Assembly: GCF_030929555.1 (NCBI RefSeq)
Contig: NZ_JAVFVT010000001.1
Coordinates: 1 to 64,000 of the forward strand
Reading direction: 5' to 3'
Length of the DNA stretch: 64,000 nucleotides
From: Paenibacillus sp. LHD-117
GTDB lineage: Bacteria; Bacillota; Bacilli; Paenibacillales; Paenibacillaceae
Shown here: positions 8,275 through 15,956 of the stretch, piece by piece
Numbering within the stretch: position 1 is the stretch's first letter
Layout: every line of letters begins with the position of its first letter
Program-made: the position numbers and the translations under genes
Notes under the pieces: model-generated
Databases searched by the model: none
Seen by the model: only the letters and a program-made list of their open reading frames with translations
Told to the model about the DNA's origin: nothing

Positions 8275-9609
8275 TCAGGCGTTTTCCGGGCGTCCGAACG
8301 GCACGACGATCACGTAATCGATGCTGGCTGCGCCGCTGCCGCCCGCGAGACGGATTTCGTTCGTTTGACCCGGCTTTAGAGGGACGGTCAACGCGGCGAT
8401 GCCTTCGAACGCGTCTTCTCCGCCGGTCGACGGCAGGTTAAGCAGCGAATGGTCTTTGCTGTTCACGAAGAGGCGAAGCTTCGCCAGCCGTTCGCCCGTC
8501 GCGTAGTGCACATAGATCGCGGCGCGGCCGCCGTCCGCGCCGTCCACGCGATCGAAGCGGATGGACGAGCCCTCCTGATCCAGCCCGCCGACATAGGTGA
8601 TGCCGCTCCGGCTCTGCTTGAGGCCGGCGCCGCCTTCCGTCACTCCGTCGACAGCGTAATAACGGTCCGGGTTCGGATGCGGAGCGGACAAGTCGCCGGC
8701 CGACCGAAGCCCGCTCGTCGTTTGCTCGACCACTCGAATTGAGCCGTCTTCTTCGAACGCGATCTCGTCGATGCATACGCTTCTCAAGTTGCCTTCGCCC
8801 GAGATCGCTTGGTTATGGTAGAACAAATACCACTTGCCTTTGTACTCCGCCACGGAGCCGTGCGTCGTCGAGCAGCCCGTCGGTGCAAGGAAGATGCCCT
8901 TGTAGGTCCATGGACCGAGCGGCTTGTCGCTGACGGCGTAATGCATCCGGTTGTTGCCCTCCAGATTGTCCGCGTACGTCAAATAATAAAGGCCGTTCCG
9001 CTTGAACACCCACGCCGCCTCGTGAAAATCCTCGATTTCGTTCATGGGGACAAGCTCGCCCTTCATGGACATCATGTCGTCCGCGAGCTCGCCGCCCGCG
9101 CAGACGCCTCCGCCTCCGTAATACATGTACGCCCGGCCGTCGTCGTCGACGAAGACGCAAGGATCGATCATTGCGAAGCCGCCGAGCCCTTCGATGTACC
9201 CTTGATCGACGAAACCTTTGGCAGGCTCCTTGCTCGTCGCCACCCCGATCTTCCAGGAATCGTTCCAATTTGAGCCGCTCGGATGCGGATAATAAAAATA
9301 ATACGTACCGTTCTTGTACGCGCAGTCAGGCGCCCACATGAAGCCGCCCTCCGGCCGGCCCCACGCTACGTCGTCCGAGCGCAAAATTTCGCCTTCGTCG
9401 ATCCAGTTGACCATGTCCTCCGTCGAGAAGACGTGATACCGGTCCATCAGATCGCAGCCGCGGGCCGGATCCATGTCGTGCGAAGCGTAAATATACAGTC
9501 TGCCGTCCTCCCACGCGTGAGCGGATGGATCGGCGGTGAAGATCGACGTAATGACGGGGTTGACGCCTGCCGAGCGGATCGCTTCGACGGGCAATTTCGG
9601 TTGGTTCAT
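8275..9609 (-). CDS. Cytoplasmic GH43 glycoside hydrolase with C-terminal CBM6
   Basis: 444 residues. The five-bladed GH43 propeller shows the expected acids: Asp27 in FTADPS (base), Asp about 147 in MIDPCVFVDDDG and Glu about 197 in DFHEAAWVF (acid). A CBM6-like beta-sandwich occupies about 325-440 (GLKQSRSGITYVGGLD, YVHYATGER, LPSTGG). Family activities include alpha-L-arabinofuranosidase, arabinanase and beta-xylosidase. It has no signal peptide, so it probably acts on imported oligosaccharides. The start is fixed by AAGGAGG 9 nt before ATG 9609; upstream extensions of the frame are not coding. It is divergent from the ABC operon at 10018 and likely works with it. Confidence 0.88.
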   Translation of the reverse strand: MNQPKLPVEAIRSAGVNPVITSIFTADPSAHAWEDGRLYIYASHDMDPARGCDLMDRYHVFSTEDMVNWIDEGEILRSDDVAWGRPEGGFMWAPDCAYKNGTYYFYYPHPSGSNWNDSWKIGVATSKEPAKGFVDQGYIEGLGGFAMIDPCVFVDDDGRAYMYYGGGGVCAGGELADDMMSMKGELVPMNEIEDFHEAAWVFKRNGLYYLTYADNLEGNNRMHYAVSDKPLGPWTYKGIFLAPTGCSTTHGSVAEYKGKWYLFYHNQAISGEGNLRSVCIDEIAFEEDGSIRVVEQTTSGLRSAGDLSAPHPNPDRYYAVDGVTEGGAGLKQSRSGITYVGGLDQEGSSIRFDRVDGADGGRAAIYVHYATGERLAKLRLFVNSKDHSLLNLPSTGGEDAFEGIAALTVPLKPGQTNEIRLAGGSGAASIDYVIVVPFGRPENA

Positions 9610-10017
9610 GGCTTGCTGCCTCCTTGGACAATAGGAATGGGGAAATGTCCCCTTCTTTTCTGTAACAGCATAAAGCAGCGCGTCTCCGGCCGCCATGAGG
9701 CAATCGCAAACAATGCAGGACAAAACAATAGGGTTTCGGCTACGCAGTCCTGCGCTGCCGGCGATTTCAGCGCGACGGTTCGCGGAAGCGGTTACATTTT
9801 GTCGGAAATAAATGAGGCTCGGACATGCGACTGAGCAGTTTTCCGGGGCACAGATCATAGTTTCGCCGACTCGAACAAGCCAAATGCGGAATGGAAAGTT
9901 TGCGATTGGCTCATTTGGAAGCATCCGGAATTGCTCTACACTGAAAGGGAAGCGGGAGGGTCGGACGCAAACGAGCAGCGACGCCATGCTCCATTACGGT
10001 ACAAGAGGTGAGTGAGG
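9610..10017. other. Divergent control region (GH43 / ABC operon)
   Basis: About 400 nt without a gene, separating the minus-strand GH43 start from the plus-strand ATPase start. Apart from the CcpA-like site at 9783-9797 I see only weak promoter candidates, such as TACACT at 9937-9942 with TTTGGA 17 nt upstream. ORFs crossing this region lack ribosome sites. Confidence 0.4.
9783..9797 (-). promoter_or_regulatory. Candidate CcpA (cre) site
   Basis: Read on the minus strand, ATGTAACCGCTTCCG fits the cre consensus WTGNAANCGNWNNCW at 14 of 15 positions (last base differs). It lies in the divergent region where it could repress either unit under preferred carbon sources. Confidence 0.35.
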
Positions 10018-11148
10018 TTGGGAAGCATTACGTTCCATCACGTCTATAAAAACTACAAAGGCGAAGAGAGATCGGCCGTGAACGACTTCCATCTGGATAT
10101 CGAGGAAGGGGAGTTTCTCGTGCTCGTCGGGCCTTCGGGCTGCGGCAAGTCGACAACGCTCCGCATGCTCGCGGGGCTGGAGGAAATATCGAAGGGCGAT
10201 CTGTACATCGACGGCAAATACGTCAACTACGTATCGCCCAAGGACCGGGACATCGCGATGGTGTTTCAGAATTACGCGCTGTATCCGAATCTGTCCGTCT
10301 ACGAAAACATCGCGCTGGGACTTAAGCTGCGCAAGACGGCGAAGCACGACATCGAGCTGAGAGTCAACCGGGTGGCCAAAATACTCGAAATTTCGCATCT
10401 GCTGGAGCGCAAGCCGAATCAGCTGTCCGGCGGCCAGAAGCAGCGCGTCGCCTTGGGCCGGGCGATCGCCCGGGAGCCGCAGGTGTTCCTGATGGACGAA
10501 CCATTGTCCAATCTCGACGCCAAGCTTCGGGCCCAGACGAGAGCCGAGCTCATCAAGCTGCAGGCCGAGCTCAAGAGGACGACGGTATACGTGACGCACG
10601 ACCAGGTCGAAGCCATGACCATGGGAACGCGCATCGTCGTCATGAAGGACGGCGTCATCCAGCAGGTCGCGCCGCCGCGCGAGCTGTATGACAAGCCCGC
10701 GAACCGGTTTGTTGCCGGCTTCATCGGCTCGCCGCAGATGAATTTCCTGGAGGGATCAATCATCCGCGAGGACGGCGTCTATTATTTCAGCGGCAGAAGG
10801 CTGAAGCTCGCGATTCCGGATCGCATCGCGTCGGGCCTCAGCCGGGATTCGCGGTCGCTTCGCCAGGTCGTCATGGGCGTTCGGGCCGAGCATGCCGGCT
10901 TGATGCCGGATACGGGGGGCGAACCGCTGCCGGGCTGGCATCGTGGAGTCGTATCCATGAGCGAGGTGACTGGCGCCGATCTGTACGTCTACGTGGAGCT
11001 GGGCGAAGAGACGGTCATCTGCCGTGTGCAGCCGGATGAGGATTACGCCCGCCACGCCGCCGTGCGGATCTCGTTCAAGATGGACAAAGCGCATTTCTTC
11101 GATCGCGAGACGGGCGTGTCACTCGCGGCGGGGGGAGATGAAGGATGA
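10018..11148 (+). CDS. CUT1 sugar importer ATPase (MsmX/UgpC type)
   Basis: About 376 residues. Walker A GPSGCGKST (near residue 40), Q-loop in MVFQNYALYPNL, signature LSGGQKQR, Walker B VFLMDEPLSNLD, H-loop VTHDQVEAM, then a C-terminal TOBE-like domain (about 240-376). It energises sugar uptake by docking to CUT1 permeases. MsmX-type ATPases are known to serve several importers, and this is the only CUT1 ATPase in the window. I prefer TTG 10018, spaced well from AGAGGTGAGTGAGG; GTG 10012 is the alternative. First gene of the 10-23.6 kb operon; its stop overlaps the next start (ATGA). Confidence 0.92.
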   Translation: MGSITFHHVYKNYKGEERSAVNDFHLDIEEGEFLVLVGPSGCGKSTTLRMLAGLEEISKGDLYIDGKYVNYVSPKDRDIAMVFQNYALYPNLSVYENIALGLKLRKTAKHDIELRVNRVAKILEISHLLERKPNQLSGGQKQRVALGRAIAREPQVFLMDEPLSNLDAKLRAQTRAELIKLQAELKRTTVYVTHDQVEAMTMGTRIVVMKDGVIQQVAPPRELYDKPANRFVAGFIGSPQMNFLEGSIIREDGVYYFSGRRLKLAIPDRIASGLSRDSRSLRQVVMGVRAEHAGLMPDTGGEPLPGWHRGVVSMSEVTGADLYVYVELGEETVICRVQPDEDYARHAAVRISFKMDKAHFFDRETGVSLAAGGDEG

Positions 11149-14084
11149 AGCGGCGCAAGAAAACGCTCTACGTTTTGCTCCGTCTCGCGATTGCGGCAGC
11201 CCTGGTGTTCGGCATCGTTCGCTGGGCTGGAGGAGACGAAGCCGAGGTGCGAGCGGGAGAGAGGTCGCTCGACGCGCTAATGGCGTTCGAGCCCGCGGAC
11301 GGCTTGCCGAATTACGTCAATCTCATGCTCGAAGGCGGCATGACGGCCGATACCGGGCTCCCGGAAATCCCGTTCGCCGCAACGGGATACAGCGGCGCTT
11401 CGGAGGATGCCGATCTGGCTGCGGACGGCGGCGTCCTATCCTGGAAAAACGAGAAGGGATGGGTGGAATGGCGTTTCCGCGCGGAACGAGCGGGCTGGTA
11501 TGAGCTGCATATGGGCTACAAGCCGCTGCCGGGAGGGAACGCTTCCGCGGTCAGAGGGATCCAGATCGACGGAGCCTATCCATTCGCGGAGGCGCAGCGC
11601 ATCGAGTTCGAGCGCATGTTCAAGGATTCCAAATATCCGTACGACACGAACGAAATCGGCCAGCAAATCCGGCCGACCCAGACGGAAATCACGGAATGGA
11701 TCGAAGGTCCGATGGTCCACTTCGCCGCTTCGTCAGAGCCGTTGCTGTTCAAGCTGGAAGCCGGCGAGCATACCATCCGGTTGACGGGCGTCAGAGAGGG
11801 CTTAGCGCTGTCGGACCTGTCGTTCCGGGCGCCGAAGCCGTTGCCGGATTACGAGGCGTACCAAGCGGCCCTGCCTGCCGGGGACGCATCGCCTGCGCCT
11901 TGGTTCGAGCTGCTGGAGGCGGAACGCGTCGACCGAAAGTCCAGCGTCGCGATCCAGACCGATTATTGGTCGGAGCCGTACATCTCGCCCGACCCGAAGG
12001 GGCGCATCACGTACAACGTGCTCGGCGGCTGGCGCTGGAGGCTGCCGGGGGAATGGGCGGAGTGGGATTTCTCCGTGCCCGCGGACGGCTGGTACGAAAT
12101 CGATCTGAAGTCGTTCCAGGATTACCGCAACGGCTTTAAGGCGTACCGGACGATCTCGATCGACGGCGAGGTGCCGTTCCGGGAGCTGTCGGGATACGGC
12201 GTGCCGAACGAGAAGTCGTTTGTCATCCATCCTTTGTCCGGCGAGGACGGGGAGCCTTATCGGATCTACCTCGATGCCGGCAAACACACGCTCAGGCTGA
12301 CATCCGATTCGACGCCGCTGCAGCCCGTGTTCCTGGCGCTGAAGGCCGCACTCGCGGATCTGGCCGATTACGACAGGGAAATCCGGCTGCTGACCGGCAA
12401 TTACAGCAAATCGTCGTTCGACGCCAATATCGACTCTACGCGCACGTGGAATATGCGGAGCCTCGATCCCGAGGTCGAAGCGCGAATGGCCGGATTCATC
12501 GAGCGGATGAACGGGATCCGCGACTACATCGACGGCTTGAACGGGCGGGATTCCGATCTGTCGCAATCGCTGCGGGCATCGATCGGCATTCTCGAGGAGC
12601 TCGCGAAGGACGTCGACGAAATACCGGTCAAAATCAACAATTTCTCCACCATCCAGAACAAAATCGGGACGCTGCTGTCGACGCTCACCCACCAGCCGCT
12701 GCTGCTCGACTACATCGTGGTCCGTACGCCGGTGACGGAGACGGGGCTCAAGACGTCGACGCTGGCTAGCCGGATCCCGTATGCGATTACGGAATTCGCG
12801 CGTTCGTTCTACCTGGACTACGACACGAGGGCGCACAACAAGAAGGAAGCTCTGACGATCTGGGTGCAGCGCGGGCGCGATTACGCCGAATTGCTGCGCG
12901 AGCTGGTCGATCAGGAATTTACGCCGCGCACGGGCATTCCGGTCAACATCAATCTGATGCCGAATCCCAATATGCTTATTCTCGGCAATGCCGCCGGCGA
13001 GGTGCCGGACGTGGCGCTCGGCGTTGCCGAGTCGACGCCGGCCGACTTCGCGATGCGGAACGCGGCATACGATCTGAGCAGCTTCCCCGATTACGAAGAA
13101 GTACTGGAGCGATTCGCGCCCGGCACGGCGAGGGCGCTCATGTACGATGGCGGCCTGTACGGCTTGCCGGAGGTGCAAAATTTCCAGGTGCTGTTCTACC
13201 GGACCGACGTGCTCGAGGGGCTGGGGCTCTCCGTGCCGGACACGTGGGAGGACATGTTCGACATGCTTCCCACGCTGCAGGAGAACGGGATGACGATGAG
13301 CTATCCCAAAGCGGACTTCGCGACGATCTTTTTCCAGCATGGGGCGGAAGTATACAGCCCGGACGGGCTGAACGGGCAGTTGACGTCGCCGGAAGCGCAG
13401 GAGGCGTTCCGCATGTGGACGGATCTGTACGTGAAACATAATTTGCCGATCGACGTTCCCGCCTTCTTCCAGCATTTCCGCGACGGAGACATTCCGCTCG
13501 GCATCGCGGATTTCAATACGTACGTGCAGCTGCAGGTCGCCGCACCGGAAATTACCGGCCATTGGGGCATCGCGCCGCTGCCCGGCGTGAAGAACGACGA
13601 AGGCGTCGTGGAGCGCTGGTCGCCGCAGGCGTTGTCCGCCGGCATGATCATGGAGAAGAGCGAGCGGAAGGACGAAGCGTGGGAGTTCTTGAAATGGTGG
13701 ACCTCGGACGAGATTCAGACGCGATACGCCAGCGATCTGGAGTCGTATTACGGCCTCGAGTTCCGATGGAACACGGCGAACCTGAAGGCGATGCAGTCGC
13801 TCGTATGGCCGTCCGGGGACGTGGAGACGCTGCGGGAGCAGGCGCGCTGGGCGAAAAACATGCCGTACGTGCCAGGGTATTATTTCCTGACGAGGGAAAT
13901 GGAGTTCGCCTGGAATCGCACCGTGCTGGAGGCGATGCCGGCCCAGGAGTCGCTGGAGGAGGCGCAGCTGTCGCTCCAGCGGGAGATGCGGCGCAGGCAG
14001 AAAGACTTCGGTATCGAAGACGGGCATAACCTCGATATTCCGCAACTGACGACACCTTACGAATGGAAGGAGGGCGACGAATGA
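11145..14084 (+). CDS. Membrane-anchored solute-binding protein fused to two carbohydrate-binding-like domains
   Basis: 979 residues, about twice the usual binding-protein length. One N-terminal membrane segment (about 6-26) with no lipobox Cys indicates a signal anchor. Two similar beta-sandwich units follow (about 44-230 and 255-400), each with an AE/E-x-E-WIDFSV-like strand, GWYEL or GWYEIDL, an IDG-x-PF turn and a LxAGxHTxRLT motif. A helical spacer (about 405-560) leads to a SBP_bac_1 domain (about 567-979: ALTIWVQRGRDYAELL, GLPEVQNFQVLFYRTDVL, GIADFNTYVQLQ). The fused modules may capture polysaccharide before handing sugars to the permeases at 14081 and 15055. Both ends overlap neighbours by ATGA. 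Confidence 0.85.
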   Translation: MKRRKKTLYVLLRLAIAAALVFGIVRWAGGDEAEVRAGERSLDALMAFEPADGLPNYVNLMLEGGMTADTGLPEIPFAATGYSGASEDADLAADGGVLSWKNEKGWVEWRFRAERAGWYELHMGYKPLPGGNASAVRGIQIDGAYPFAEAQRIEFERMFKDSKYPYDTNEIGQQIRPTQTEITEWIEGPMVHFAASSEPLLFKLEAGEHTIRLTGVREGLALSDLSFRAPKPLPDYEAYQAALPAGDASPAPWFELLEAERVDRKSSVAIQTDYWSEPYISPDPKGRITYNVLGGWRWRLPGEWAEWDFSVPADGWYEIDLKSFQDYRNGFKAYRTISIDGEVPFRELSGYGVPNEKSFVIHPLSGEDGEPYRIYLDAGKHTLRLTSDSTPLQPVFLALKAALADLADYDREIRLLTGNYSKSSFDANIDSTRTWNMRSLDPEVEARMAGFIERMNGIRDYIDGLNGRDSDLSQSLRASIGILEELAKDVDEIPVKINNFSTIQNKIGTLLSTLTHQPLLLDYIVVRTPVTETGLKTSTLASRIPYAITEFARSFYLDYDTRAHNKKEALTIWVQRGRDYAELLRELVDQEFTPRTGIPVNINLMPNPNMLILGNAAGEVPDVALGVAESTPADFAMRNAAYDLSSFPDYEEVLERFAPGTARALMYDGGLYGLPEVQNFQVLFYRTDVLEGLGLSVPDTWEDMFDMLPTLQENGMTMSYPKADFATIFFQHGAEVYSPDGLNGQLTSPEAQEAFRMWTDLYVKHNLPIDVPAFFQHFRDGDIPLGIADFNTYVQLQVAAPEITGHWGIAPLPGVKNDEGVVERWSPQALSAGMIMEKSERKDEAWEFLKWWTSDEIQTRYASDLESYYGLEFRWNTANLKAMQSLVWPSGDVETLREQARWAKNMPYVPGYYFLTREMEFAWNRTVLEAMPAQESLEEAQLSLQREMRRRQKDFGIEDGHNLDIPQLTTPYEWKEGDE

Positions 14085-15058
14085 ACGCCGAGCTTGCAAC
14101 GAACCGGCCTCAGGCCGGCCGCGCGGCATCCGTGCGGCGGAAGGGAGCCCTCTTCTTCCGGCAGCTCCGGAAGGACTTGTTTTGTTACGTATTTCTCGCG
14201 CCGTTTCTGATTTGTTTTCTCGTGTTCATCATCATTCCGGTGTTCATGGCGGCGCTTCTCGGCTTTACCTCCTACGACGGCTTCGGGGAGCTGCGGTTCA
14301 TCGGCATCGACAACTATATCGCGCTGTTCACGCAGGACATCATTTTCTTGACCAAAGCAATTCCGAACACGTTTCTGTTCGCGCTGCTCGTGGGACCCGG
14401 CGGGTATTTGCTGGCATTCCTGTTCGCGTGGCTGATTCATCAGCTTCCCCTGCGCATCCGGGATTATTACACGCTCGCCTTTTACGCGCCGTCCATGGCG
14501 GGAGCGGTCGCGTTGTCGGTCGTGTGGATCGCGGCCTTTAGCGGCGACCGCGTCGGGTACGTCAACGATTTCCTGCTCGGCATGGGCTGGATCGACAGCC
14601 CGATCATCTGGCTGCAGAATCCGAAATATTTGCTCAAAATCATGATCGTCGTCTCGCTCTGGATCAGCTTCAGCGTCGGCTTTCTCGCGATGCTCGCGGG
14701 ATTGCAGACGGTAAATAAAGAGCTGTACGAGGCGGGGCGCATCGACGGCGTCTCCAACCGGCTGCAGGAAGTGTTCTATATCACGCTTCCTTCGATGAAG
14801 CCGCAGATGCTATTCAGCGCCGTCATGTCGATCGTCGGCACGCTCAAGGCGGGCAGCATCTCGGTCCAGCTGACGGGCATGCCGATCACGCCGTCCTACT
14901 CCGGCCATCTGTTCATCAATCATATCGACGATTACGCGTTCATCCGCTTCGAGCTCGGATACGCGTCGGCCGTCTCGGTCATTCTGCTGCTGCTTAGCTT
15001 CTTCGCGATGCGGTTCGCGTACCGGCTGTTCGGCGAGAGAGAGGAGGCGCGAGGATGA
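14081..15058 (+). CDS. CUT1 ABC permease, MalF type (pair A)
   Basis: 325 residues with six predicted membrane helices. The ATPase-docking EAA loop reads YEAGRIDGVSNRLQEVF followed by YITLP. A long Arg/Lys-rich N-terminus precedes the first helix (FCYVFLAPFLICFLVF). The start at ATG 14081 overlaps the preceding TGA and has GGAGGG 6 nt upstream. Paired with the next gene and fed by the 979-residue binding-protein fusion. Confidence 0.9.
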   Translation: MNAELATNRPQAGRAASVRRKGALFFRQLRKDLFCYVFLAPFLICFLVFIIIPVFMAALLGFTSYDGFGELRFIGIDNYIALFTQDIIFLTKAIPNTFLFALLVGPGGYLLAFLFAWLIHQLPLRIRDYYTLAFYAPSMAGAVALSVVWIAAFSGDRVGYVNDFLLGMGWIDSPIIWLQNPKYLLKIMIVVSLWISFSVGFLAMLAGLQTVNKELYEAGRIDGVSNRLQEVFYITLPSMKPQMLFSAVMSIVGTLKAGSISVQLTGMPITPSYSGHLFINHIDDYAFIRFELGYASAVSVILLLLSFFAMRFAYRLFGEREEARG

Positions 15059-15903
15059 AGCGCAAATGGTCATGGTTCCAGGCGGGGCTGATCGCGAGCT
15101 TCACGGCACTCGCCGCGTTTATGTCGCTGCCGATCTTGTTCATCTTCAACCATGCGTTCAAGCCTCAGAACGAGCTGTTCCTGTTCCCGCCGAGGTTCCT
15201 GGTGCAAAATCCGACCTTGCGGAGTTTCGAGCTGCTGTTCCTGCACGCGTCGAACGCGACGGTGCCGTTCACCCGGTACCTGTTCAACAGCTTGCTCGTG
15301 GCGGCGCTCGCGCTCGCCGGCGTCATTCTGGTCAGCACGATGGCGGCGTACGCGCTCGGCAAATACCGATTCCACTTCAAGGCGCTCATCATGTCGCTCA
15401 TCACGCTCTCGCTTATGTTCGCACCGGAAACCGTCGGCATTCCGCGCTATCTGATCATCAGCGGAATCGGCATCAACGATACGTATTTCGGCCATCTGCT
15501 GCCGCTTCTCGCGTCGCCTGTCGCCGTGTTCCTGCTGATCGGGTTCATCTCGCAAATTCCGGATGAGCTGCTGGAAGCGGCCAAAATCGACGGCGCCAGC
15601 CACGCGCTCATCTTCGCGAGAATCGTTGTTCCGCTGTCGGCGCCGGCCATCGCCACGATCGCGATCCTGACGTTCCAGGCGGTGTGGGGCGACATCGAGA
15701 CGTCGACGCTGTTCATGCAGGAAGAGACGATGCGGACGCTCGCCTTCTACGTCAACAGCTTGATCAACGGCCTGCAGAACAGCGTCGCCGGCCAAAACAT
15801 GGCGGCTGCCGCGGGGCTGCTCCTCTTCTTGCCGAATTTGATCATCTTTTTGATCTTCCAGAAGCGGGTGCTCGAGACGATGGTGCATTCCGGCATCAAG
15901 TAG
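15055..15903 (+). CDS. CUT1 ABC permease, MalG type (pair A)
   Basis: 282 residues, six predicted helices. The EAA loop is LEAAKIDGASHALIFARIVVP, the standard MalG-type coupling motif. The start overlaps the TGA of its partner (ATGA). With 14081-15058 it forms the first of two permease pairs in this operon. The C-terminus (MVHSGIK) is typical of the family. Confidence 0.9.
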   Translation: MKRKWSWFQAGLIASFTALAAFMSLPILFIFNHAFKPQNELFLFPPRFLVQNPTLRSFELLFLHASNATVPFTRYLFNSLLVAALALAGVILVSTMAAYALGKYRFHFKALIMSLITLSLMFAPETVGIPRYLIISGIGINDTYFGHLLPLLASPVAVFLLIGFISQIPDELLEAAKIDGASHALIFARIVVPLSAPAIATIAILTFQAVWGDIETSTLFMQEETMRTLAFYVNSLINGLQNSVAGQNMAAAAGLLLFLPNLIIFLIFQKRVLETMVHSGIK

Positions 15904-15956
15904 GCCTCCAAGATACAAGCAAACGTCATTATTTCAAAACAAAGGAAGTCGTAGCC

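Noticed and set aside
9610-9987. Extension of the GH43 frame upstream of ATG 9609
   Set aside because: The added 126 residues look non-coding, and AAGGAGG fixes the start at 9609.
11802-14129. A 775-codon open frame on the minus strand opposite the binding-protein fusion
   Set aside because: It is an antisense shadow of GC-rich codons: Arg/His/Gln-rich composition, no ribosome site, no recognisable domain.
15684-15956. Longer start for the NHL-Yip1 gene overlapping the permease
   Set aside because: The upstream part is Arg/Gln-rich shadow sequence; ATG 15957 opens a clean signal peptide after AAAGGAAG.
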